Origin: Bacteroidaceae bacterium
Lineage (GTDB): Bacteria > Bacteroidota > Bacteroidia > Bacteroidales > Bacteroidaceae
Reading direction: 5' to 3'
NCBI GenBank assembly: GCA_017472635.1
Contig: JAFUPU010000065.1
Location: forward strand, 1-52,908
DNA: 52,908 nucleotides
The first letter of the stretch is position 1, and every line of letters starts with the position of its first letter. The position numbers and the translations under genes were made by a program. A model generated the notes under the pieces. The model saw only the letters and a program-made list of their open reading frames with translations, was not told where the DNA came from and searched no databases. Positions 1 through 7,296 of the stretch are shown here, one piece after another.

Positions 1-80
1 AATACCAATGTTCATCAGGTGAAAAGAGACAGGCAGCGGAAAACAAAATTATAATATAAAAAATAAACATATGAAGAAAA
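1..80 (+). repeat. Copy 1 of ~80-bp duplicated leader before NVEALA gene 1
   Basis: This stretch covers the untranslated leader and first codons of the first NVEALA gene. It recurs almost exactly at 2987-3067 before the second NVEALA gene. From position 14 to 80 the copies are identical (compare 3001-3067); upstream of that they differ by a single inserted base. The copy starts at the window edge, so its true left end is not visible. It contains no clear TAnnTTTG box; it is A-rich just before the ATG, as is usual for Bacteroidales translation starts. Confidence 0.95.
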
Positions 81-445
81 TGATTACAGCAACTTTTGCA
101 GTTGCAATAGCCGCAATGGCAGGATATAACACTTATTTGTCACACGTTGAAGATGGCATGTCAGATATGGTGTTGGAGAATGTAGAGGCATTGGCAGATG
201 ATACGGAGAATGGAAGTTTAAATGGAAATACAACTTGGCAAGAAGGAGAAAAAACAATAGTGACAGAAACATTTACAACTACAACACCGGGATATACTTG
301 GGATGCAGAATTGAATGTTTGGCTATTAAATGGTAGTGTAGTGTTGACATCTCCTCCTGATACAAAAAAGGAAATAACAACAGTTAAATTAAAATGTTGT
401 AGAGAGAAAGGAGATTTAAAGGTCTGCAGTTATGAAGCCTGCTAG
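71..445 (+). CDS. NVEALA-family secreted peptide 1
   Basis: A 124-residue protein with a short hydrophobic N-terminus (about residues 4-17, AMA at 15-17 could be a signal peptidase site), then an acidic stretch ending in the family motif NVEALA at 37-42 followed by DD. The remainder is Thr-rich and ends with four cysteines (109, 110, 119, 124), the last one being the C-terminal residue. The family is known from gut Bacteroidetes, usually beside beta-propeller lipoproteins; its function is not established to my knowledge. The 3' end overlaps the next start by 14 bp, indicating translational coupling. I infer a secreted precursor peptide whose motif may be a second processing site. Confidence 0.88.
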   Translation: MKKMITATFAVAIAAMAGYNTYLSHVEDGMSDMVLENVEALADDTENGSLNGNTTWQEGEKTIVTETFTTTTPGYTWDAELNVWLLNGSVVLTSPPDTKKEITTVKLKCCREKGDLKVCSYEAC

Positions 446-1583
446 AATTTTTATATTCCTGCTCTGTTTTGGGGGAGTATTAGCCGGTTGCTCTATGAAA
501 GAGCAGTCAGACACGCTTGTAGCAAACCACGAACTGTCAGTTGAAGTATCCAATTCGACAAGCTATAAACTGCCATCTTCCAGTGAGAGTATGACCTTGA
601 TACCTTTGCAGACAGCAGCGCATTGCCTGATAGGTGAGGTGGACAAACTGTATATGACGGCAGATTATATAATCGTATACGACCAGCGTAACAATCGGAT
701 ATTCCTGTTTGACAAAGCCGGCAACTTTGTCAGACAGATAGGTCAGAAGGGAGATGGACCGGAAGAGTACAATGCGTTCAGTGATGTTGTATATGATTAT
801 CAGACAGAACGGATTTATGCTTTCGAGCGTTTCCGGGAAAAGATGTATGTCTATAGTCTGGAGGGAACGTTAGAAAAGGTTATTCCGTCTGAGTTCGGTT
901 TCAATTCATTCATAAAGAGTGAAAAAGGGTATTGGATATATTCTTGTTTCAAGAAAAACAACCCCGAGCATCATTTGCTGATGCATGTCGATGAAGAACT
1001 GAGCCAAGTGTACGGACGTTTTTTTCCACAGGAGAATATAAACACCGTTCATTTCACCTCTCGCTTCACAGAGAATAGAACCGATGGTAGCCGATATTTC
1101 TATTTCGACGGGTCTGACGTCATCTGGCGTTTGTCTGATACCGCAGAGCCTTTCGCACATGTCGATTTTGGTGCTGGCACCTTACCTTACGAAGAGATGG
1201 CATGCGCCAAAGATATCGATAGCTACGATAAGTTGGTTCATCGTGCCACCCATGTCGGTTTTATCGACAATGTGCAAGTGTCTGATGACTGGCTCTTCTT
1301 CAACTGTAGTGAAAGCGGTTTGAACAAGGGTATAGCTGTCTATACGGTGAATCATAACCTGAAAGAGAAAACGACTCATATATATAAAGATATGATGTTG
1401 AAAAGCAGCGACCTTTCCTTAGAGTATAGGAGGCTGTTGCAAATCACTCAAGAGGGAGATTTCGTATACATGGTTTCTCCACAGAAACTCAACCGCTATG
1501 AATTGTATACATTGCAGGGGATACTTCCTCAAGTTGATGAAGAAAGCAATCCGGTCATTGTCTTGATGAAAGCGGGTGCGTAA
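432..1583 (+). CDS. 6-bladed beta-propeller lipoprotein 1
   Basis: This 383-residue protein has a lipoprotein signal peptide with lipobox LAGC (Cys20), so it is probably anchored in the outer membrane or periplasm. The body shows the pattern of Bacteroidetes 6-bladed beta-propeller (DUF4934/DUF5128, TolB-like) proteins: a PLQT strand near residue 57, a FDKAGNFVRQIG strand, and the turn GDGPEEY. It ends in the shared SNPVIVL motif. Its ATG lies inside the NVEALA gene, 14 bp before that stop, so the two are likely translated together. Such proteins are repeatedly found beside NVEALA peptides; I infer binding of the peptide or a ligand, but nothing here proves it. Confidence 0.85.
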   Translation: MKPARIFIFLLCFGGVLAGCSMKEQSDTLVANHELSVEVSNSTSYKLPSSSESMTLIPLQTAAHCLIGEVDKLYMTADYIIVYDQRNNRIFLFDKAGNFVRQIGQKGDGPEEYNAFSDVVYDYQTERIYAFERFREKMYVYSLEGTLEKVIPSEFGFNSFIKSEKGYWIYSCFKKNNPEHHLLMHVDEELSQVYGRFFPQENINTVHFTSRFTENRTDGSRYFYFDGSDVIWRLSDTAEPFAHVDFGAGTLPYEEMACAKDIDSYDKLVHRATHVGFIDNVQVSDDWLFFNCSESGLNKGIAVYTVNHNLKEKTTHIYKDMMLKSSDLSLEYRRLLQITQEGDFVYMVSPQKLNRYELYTLQGILPQVDEESNPVIVLMKAGA

Positions 1584-1641
1584 AAAAACAGTTGCTTTTC
1601 ATAGAGCAAAACTAAACAGTAGAATATAAATAAAATAGAGA

Positions 1642-2835
1642 ATGATGAAAAAAACAATTTGTCCCCTATTGGTCTTATTCCTCTGTGTATCTTGTTTGGA
1701 AAATAAAGATAAGCAGGTAGTGAGAGACGTGGAAGTGCTTGAAATGTCTGATTTTAAGCCGGTCTCTTTTTTAGCAATAAAAGAGAACATTGTGGAAAAA
1801 AGTGACCTTGTCAAGTTGGAACTGACAGATGCGAGTTTGGTTGGTCAAATAGCCCAAATGGAATTGGTCGATGATTTTATCTATATATTGGATTCAAAAG
1901 TGAAAACTTTGTTGCTGTTTGACAAAAACGGTAGTTTTGTAAGAACCATCGGAAAGAGAGGAAACGGACCGGGCGAATACACTTCGATAGCTTCTTTTTA
2001 TGTAGATGCTGAAGAAAACAAGATAGGTCTGTTGGACCCCTTGGCGTTGAAGGTACACCAATATACCTTGCAGGGAGAATATGTTAAAAGTGTCTCTTTT
2101 AAAGACAATGGCTATAGCCATATCAAAAGGATGGACGTGTTGAATGAACACGATTTGTGCTGTTTCACTTCAGCCGGTTGGAATGAAGGCTGTGGTTATT
2201 TTGTCATTGACAAAAGTGATTATACCAAAAAGGAACAATTGTATAGTTACCCGTTTCTGCCATCGGGATTTATCAGCTATTCTGTGAATACCAGCCCATT
2301 CTGTATATACGATGGAGCTGTTAAGTTCGTAACTCCCTTTTCCGACTCAATCTATTGCTATGATGGTGAAAAGGTGCAGGCAACCTATTATCTGAACAAC
2401 GGATTGAAGGAGATAGAACCGGCATTGTTGCAACAGTATGCAACTACGGCTGACAGCGATTACTTCAGTGTGATGAAAAGAATAAAGGATGACGGAGTAT
2501 ATACACAGGGATTGAACAACTATTTTGAGACAGAACGTTTCATTTGGGTTGAATACGGAATAATCGGTAATGCTTGGGTGTGGGATAAAGAGTTGAATGA
2601 AGGTTTTGTGTTTGACGGTTATTATTCAACCAAACCCTATATGAACAATATCGTGTATTGCAAAGAGAATACGTTGGTTCGGGTTTGGAAGAATCATGAG
2701 ATATTCTCTTATAAAAACGCGTTAGCGGAAGGAAACGTTTCCCAATCGGATATACCTCAAGAGTGGAATACTCTTATTGAAAACTATACCGAAGACGATA
2801 ACCCCATGCTTCTGCTTTGGAAAATGAAAAAGTAA
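1642..2835 (+). CDS. 6-bladed beta-propeller lipoprotein 2
   Basis: A 397-residue paralogue of the preceding gene. The signal peptide ends in CVSC (Cys18), a slightly unusual lipobox because Cys occupies the -3 position. Visible shared motifs are LVGQI, FDKNGSFVRTIG, GNGPGEY and the C-terminal EDDNPMLLL. It follows the first propeller by 58 bp on the same strand and has no NVEALA gene of its own, so it may share the first one. Two ATG codons are adjacent (1642 and 1645); either could be used. Function is unknown beyond the fold. Confidence 0.85.
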   Translation: MMKKTICPLLVLFLCVSCLENKDKQVVRDVEVLEMSDFKPVSFLAIKENIVEKSDLVKLELTDASLVGQIAQMELVDDFIYILDSKVKTLLLFDKNGSFVRTIGKRGNGPGEYTSIASFYVDAEENKIGLLDPLALKVHQYTLQGEYVKSVSFKDNGYSHIKRMDVLNEHDLCCFTSAGWNEGCGYFVIDKSDYTKKEQLYSYPFLPSGFISYSVNTSPFCIYDGAVKFVTPFSDSIYCYDGEKVQATYYLNNGLKEIEPALLQQYATTADSDYFSVMKRIKDDGVYTQGLNNYFETERFIWVEYGIIGNAWVWDKELNEGFVFDGYYSTKPYMNNIVYCKENTLVRVWKNHEIFSYKNALAEGNVSQSDIPQEWNTLIENYTEDDNPMLLLWKMKK

Positions 2836-2845
2836 ACAGATAAAA

Positions 2846-2890
2846 GGGATGGAAAGAGATCACAGTACCAATCATTCTTCTCTCCATCCC
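2846..2890 (+). terminator. Imperfect hairpin after propeller 2, weak terminator candidate
   Basis: GGGATGGA at 2846-2853 can pair with TCCATCCC at 2883-2890, with additional imperfect pairing of the flanking purine and pyrimidine tracts. No T-run follows, so it may only be a 3'-end or processing hairpin before the second leader copy. Confidence 0.3.
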
Positions 2891-2986
2891 CCGATTCCCT
2901 AAAAGAAAGGAGGTTAAACCGATGCAAAGATAAGCAATTAATTCGGAACGGGCAAATCAATGGCTGCAAACTTCCCGTACCCGTTG

Positions 2987-3067
2987 AATACCAAGTGTTC
3001 ATCAGGTGAAAAGAGACAGGCAGCGGAAAACAAAATTATAATATAAAAAATAAACATATGAAGAAAA
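2987..3067 (+). repeat. Copy 2 of ~80-bp duplicated leader before NVEALA gene 2
   Basis: Second copy of the sequence at 1-80, with one extra G near its left end. It runs through the start codon and the first residues (MKK) of the second NVEALA gene, after which the two genes diverge completely. Conservation stopping just inside the coding region points to a regulatory leader or to a recombination boundary. Confidence 0.95.
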
Positions 3068-3483
3068 TTAAAATAGTATTGATCGCTTTAGGTCTGATTG
3101 GATTTTTTGGAGTGAATATCCATACGTTGATATCTGATGAAAGTATAGATCGACTTTTGTTGTTAGAAGGTGTGGAAGCTTTGGCAGATGATGAAGTAAT
3201 AATTGGCAATGATTCCAAAAAATATCATTTGCTTTCAATTTCTTGTGGTTCGTTAGATGATGCTATAGAGAATCCTGATGATTTTCAATCATGGTTTGAT
3301 CAGATGTGTAAGGATTTAGATTATCCAGAATGGACCAAATGCAATTTTAAAGAGTTAATGGACGATTTTCAAAAAGAAATAGAATATGGTGAAGCCGGTG
3401 CAAAAATAGTAGATGCATGTTTGTATTTAGGTTATAGTACTGCTCCATGTGACCCCGCCTATGACAATACATATTGCAATTAA
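3058..3483 (+). CDS. NVEALA-family secreted peptide 2 (six cysteines)
   Basis: A 141-residue protein with a hydrophobic N-terminal segment (residues 4-21) and the family motif in the form GVEALADD at 38-45. The region after the motif is unrelated to the first peptide but contains six cysteines (63, 84, 95, 121, 131, 140), an even number that would allow three disulfides in the periplasm or outside. There is no AxA site directly after the hydrophobic core, whereas the motif itself supplies ALA-D. The gene overlaps the following propeller gene by 23 bp. Base composition is clearly more AT-rich than that of the genes from 4690 on. Confidence 0.85.
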   Translation: MKKIKIVLIALGLIGFFGVNIHTLISDESIDRLLLLEGVEALADDEVIIGNDSKKYHLLSISCGSLDDAIENPDDFQSWFDQMCKDLDYPEWTKCNFKELMDDFQKEIEYGEAGAKIVDACLYLGYSTAPCDPAYDNTYCN

Positions 3484-4684
3484 AAAGATATGCGGATGTA
3501 TTTCCTTTGGGAAATATATCTGCATATTTTTAATATCGTTTTTTATATTGATGAGTTGCTCTTCTAATATTATGATGGAGGAACTTTGTGATTCGAATAC
3601 GAAAATAATCAAAGTGTCTCCAGATGGAGCTGTGGATTCTGTTTTGTACTCGTCGTTATTTGAAAATATAGAATACATACCATTGGAAACGACTGATAGT
3701 TCTCTTATAGGGAATATAGATAAACTGATTGTTGCAGAGAATAGCTTGGTAATTGTGGATAAAAGCATAACGAAAGCTATTTATTGCGTGGATAAAAAAG
3801 GTAAGTTTAAATTTAAAATAAGTGAATTAGGGATAGGACCAGATGAATATGTAGATATTAATGATGTGGATTTTGATGAAGCAAAACAAGAGTTCTTGAT
3901 TTATTCTACAGCTACTAATAAAATCGTATTTTATGGAACCAATGGACAATTCTTGTGCGCAAGAAAAGTACCTCATAAAGGCTTGGCTTTAGCAAAAACA
4001 AATGTTGGAAGTTTTGTTCTATATAGTTCGTATTTACCTCAAGCGAACAAAGATGATGGGGAAACTCCTAATATCTTGATTTGTGATGATGAAAAAGTAA
4101 TTGAGGAAAGCTTTTTGTTTGATAATAGGATTACTACATCTGTGACTTGGACTAGCTTCCCTTGGTTTTCTCGATTTAACGATACGTTGGCTATAAAACC
4201 AGATCATAATAATATTGTTTTTCATATTTGTAAAAATGAAATCAAACCTGCTTATATGTTTGATTTTGGGAAATATAATATTAATTCTGATTATTGGGAG
4301 GTGGCAACTTCAAAAGGGATGACCTCGAAAAGGATGAATGAATATGTAAATGAATCAGGTGTTTGTGAGAGTGTCCGTTTTTTGGAAAGTTGTGATTATG
4401 TGTATGTTGAATATTATCATCGGAATAGGACTTATCATATATTGTATTCCAAGAAAACTGGTAAGGTGTTGAATTTTAGAAAAGCAATTAATGATATTAA
4501 TTATCTATCCTCTTTTAATCCGATTGCAATAGAAAATGATAAATTATATGGTTTGATATCTCCTTCAATTCTTGCGAGAATTAGTTCAGATAAGATTAGA
4601 AAACTTTTGTTTGGAAGTGAAATAGGTGAAGTGGAATTTTCAGACAATCCTATATTAATAGTTTTTAAATTGAAACAATTCTGA
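3461..4684 (+). CDS. 6-bladed beta-propeller lipoprotein 3
   Basis: This 407-residue lipoprotein has a long signal peptide with lipobox LMSC (Cys33). I chose the ATG at 3461; a GTG at 3449 in the same frame would add four residues. Family motifs are IPLETTDSSLIGNI, FKFKISELGIGPDEY and the C-terminal DNPILIVF. The start lies inside the upstream NVEALA gene, reproducing the overlap seen for the first cassette. It is strikingly AT-rich, like the NVEALA gene before it, suggesting that the pair entered together. A 5-bp gap leads to the next gene. Confidence 0.82.
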   Translation: MTIHIAIKKICGCISFGKYICIFLISFFILMSCSSNIMMEELCDSNTKIIKVSPDGAVDSVLYSSLFENIEYIPLETTDSSLIGNIDKLIVAENSLVIVDKSITKAIYCVDKKGKFKFKISELGIGPDEYVDINDVDFDEAKQEFLIYSTATNKIVFYGTNGQFLCARKVPHKGLALAKTNVGSFVLYSSYLPQANKDDGETPNILICDDEKVIEESFLFDNRITTSVTWTSFPWFSRFNDTLAIKPDHNNIVFHICKNEIKPAYMFDFGKYNINSDYWEVATSKGMTSKRMNEYVNESGVCESVRFLESCDYVYVEYYHRNRTYHILYSKKTGKVLNFRKAINDINYLSSFNPIAIENDKLYGLISPSILARISSDKIRKLLFGSEIGEVEFSDNPILIVFKLKQF

Positions 4685-4689
4685 ATGAT

Positions 4690-7179
4690 ATGAGAAAAAT
4701 ACATTTAATCGTTTTTCTTTTGGTAGTCCCCATGTTGGCATTAGCCCAACAGCCGGTCGAGTTATTTTTCCGTAATGAATTGGGCTTGATGCGTGAGAAA
4801 CTCTACTTGCATACCGACAAGCCCTATTATGCCGCTGGTGACACCATCTGGTTCAGAGGCACGCTGGTCAATGCCGACACCCATTCTTATCTGGTGAAGA
4901 CAAACTATATCTATGTAGAACTGTTGACCCCCACCGATTCGTTGGTGACCCGAAAGAAATTGAAACGCGACGGGCTATGTTTTCACAACAATATCCCGCT
5001 GGAGGTAGACCTTCCGGAGGGTGATTACTATCTGCGTGGATATACCGAATGGATGCGTAACTTTGACAACTGTTACTTTTTCTCTCGCAAGATTTCGGTA
5101 TGTAATCAGATGAATAAGGGCAAGACGCCGGTGGTGAAGAGCTACGACTATGCAGTGACATTCCTTCCTGAAGGAGGACCTTTGTTGGGAGGTGTTCGGC
5201 AACGTATCGCTTTTATTGCCCAACGTAGCGATGGACATTCAGAAGAGGTGCAGGGGAAAATCTATATAGAAGGGGGAGACACACTTGCCCATTTCGCTTC
5301 CATACACAATGGAATGGGTATGGTGGAACTGGAGGTTCCTGTGGGGAAAAGAGTTTTTGCCCGAACCATCTCGCAGACAGGTGGAGAAGTGCGTACTTTC
5401 CCATTGCCTGTAGCCGAAAGCAATGCATATGCCTTAAAGGTCTGTTCCATTCAAGACACCTTGTTGGAGGTCAGTGTCCTCTCATCAGCAGGAACCCCTC
5501 TCCTTGATGGATTACAAGTGGTGACGCATACACGAGGCATTTATACCGGCATATATCCGGTGAAAGCGGGTACTGTCACAATAGCTACCGGTGCCTGGAA
5601 AGATGGCATCAGCCAACTGTTACTCTGTACTGCCACAGGAGAGACGTTAAGCAGACGGTTGGTATTCATTCATAACAACCTGCATACCGAAACATGGCAG
5701 CTGAAGACAGACCGTCCTCTCTACGGAGCACGCGAGCGGATGCAGATAGATTTCACACTTGCCGGTGAAGGATGGAACTCATTACAAGGTGACTTCTCAG
5801 TGAGTGTGACAGATGCACATGCAATAGAGCCGGACCTTGCAGGCGACAATATTGTATCCAATCTGTTGCTCAACAGTGATCTGAAGGGAGAGATAGAATC
5901 TCCTGGCTGGTATTTTCAGGACGAGGAGGGAAGATTGGAGAAACTGGACCTGGTCATGCTTACCCACGGATGGAGTCGTTTTGATACACACAACCTGTCT
6001 GTCAGGAATGAATATCCGCTAACCTATGCTATTGAAGCAGTACAGTATATCAGCGGACATGTGGAAGGAATCTCACCCGATGAAAAGAACAACCTGATAA
6101 GCATCTACAATCCTGATGACCGTCAGTTTGCTTCTGATGTAGTCCGCCCCGATGGAACATTCAGTCTCGAAGGGTTGGATTTCCCCGATTCAACTTATTT
6201 TGGTGTACGCCTGCTTTCTAAAAAGAAGTACCAGCGTAAAATCTACATTGATAAACCAACCTATCCGCAGAGCGGCTACAAGCAGATGTTTGTATGCAAT
6301 CAACAGATACCTATGCCGGAGCGTCAGCGTTATATCCCCGAGCATATGACTTCTATCATGTTGCCCGATATAGAAGTGAGGGAATCGCGCCGGAGCCGTT
6401 TTAAGACGAACAGTGGCAGTTTTTATGCTTCAGCGTGGAATGTGCAAGAGTTGCAAGCACTCTATGATCCGAACAGTCTGGTGACAGTGCTCGATTTTGT
6501 GAACCATCTGTTGGAGACCACACATGCCGGACTTATTTTTGGACATGGCTGTACCAACTATCTGGATGGAGCAGACTTTGAACAGGGAGCCGTTTGGGGA
6601 CCTTTGAAGAGCTGTGTGGTTAACACCGATTCATATACAGGATATGATGAAGTCTACAGTGCCCTTTCCCGCATCAGCTTGTACAGTGTCGACCGTATTG
6701 AAATACATCGGGGAGCACCTTTAGGGTATTTCCAACGTAAAAACAATATGAGTGCAGGCACTTCAAGTATGGGACAGCATCACGAGATAATGACAGCCGA
6801 TATAAACCTGTCAGTGTCTGATATAAACTCTTTGGCGGGTGGTGCAACCAAAAGTCCTTCCTGTATCCTCATACGTTTCAAACCCGGTGCTGACTATATG
6901 CAACAAGCTCCTGACCCCCGCAAACGAGTTGTGTGGCCTAAGGGATATGCTTATCCTGCCTATTTCTATCATCCGGCTTATGATACCGAAGAGAAAAAAC
7001 GGCAACCTCATGATGACAAGCGTACCACTCTCTACTGGAATCCGTCGGTACAGACAGACAAGGCTGGCAAAGGAAGCATCGCCTTCTACACCTCCGACTC
7101 ACCCCGCAACTACACCCTTACCATCGAGGGAGTTACGATTGACGGTAAACCGGTATATTGGCAACAGACATTGTTTTGA
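4690..7179 (+). CDS. Large secreted MG2/TonB-plug-like protein 1 (barrel-less)
   Basis: An 829-residue protein with a cleavable signal peptide (ALA before Gln20). Its N-terminus has the motif EKLYLHTDKPYYAAGDTIWF (36-55), typical of macroglobulin MG2-like domains in Bacteroidetes. Later parts resemble a TonB-receptor plug (SVDRIEIHRG near residue 678), and the protein ends in a beta-sandwich-like segment containing LYWNPSVQT. No TonB barrel follows. Such proteins are often annotated as TonB-dependent receptor plug or carboxypeptidase-regulatory-like proteins. It directly follows a propeller gene and has a paralogue next door. The role is unknown; surface or periplasmic binding is plausible. 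Confidence 0.8.
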   Translation: MRKIHLIVFLLVVPMLALAQQPVELFFRNELGLMREKLYLHTDKPYYAAGDTIWFRGTLVNADTHSYLVKTNYIYVELLTPTDSLVTRKKLKRDGLCFHNNIPLEVDLPEGDYYLRGYTEWMRNFDNCYFFSRKISVCNQMNKGKTPVVKSYDYAVTFLPEGGPLLGGVRQRIAFIAQRSDGHSEEVQGKIYIEGGDTLAHFASIHNGMGMVELEVPVGKRVFARTISQTGGEVRTFPLPVAESNAYALKVCSIQDTLLEVSVLSSAGTPLLDGLQVVTHTRGIYTGIYPVKAGTVTIATGAWKDGISQLLLCTATGETLSRRLVFIHNNLHTETWQLKTDRPLYGARERMQIDFTLAGEGWNSLQGDFSVSVTDAHAIEPDLAGDNIVSNLLLNSDLKGEIESPGWYFQDEEGRLEKLDLVMLTHGWSRFDTHNLSVRNEYPLTYAIEAVQYISGHVEGISPDEKNNLISIYNPDDRQFASDVVRPDGTFSLEGLDFPDSTYFGVRLLSKKKYQRKIYIDKPTYPQSGYKQMFVCNQQIPMPERQRYIPEHMTSIMLPDIEVRESRRSRFKTNSGSFYASAWNVQELQALYDPNSLVTVLDFVNHLLETTHAGLIFGHGCTNYLDGADFEQGAVWGPLKSCVVNTDSYTGYDEVYSALSRISLYSVDRIEIHRGAPLGYFQRKNNMSAGTSSMGQHHEIMTADINLSVSDINSLAGGATKSPSCILIRFKPGADYMQQAPDPRKRVVWPKGYAYPAYFYHPAYDTEEKKRQPHDDKRTTLYWNPSVQTDKAGKGSIAFYTSDSPRNYTLTIEGVTIDGKPVYWQQTLF

Positions 7180-7296
7180 ACGGAATAGAGGAAAGTTATG
7201 AGTGTGACGAGCAAATATTGAATCTGCTTTGCACGATTGAGAGATAGAAATGTATATGATAACTAAGGTACAGATATTTTTAATGATTTTACCGCT

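Noticed and set aside
7180-7296. Internal promoter between the two MG2/plug genes
   Set aside because: No TAnnTTTG box with an upstream TTTG/TTG at a suitable distance was found in this 117-bp gap.
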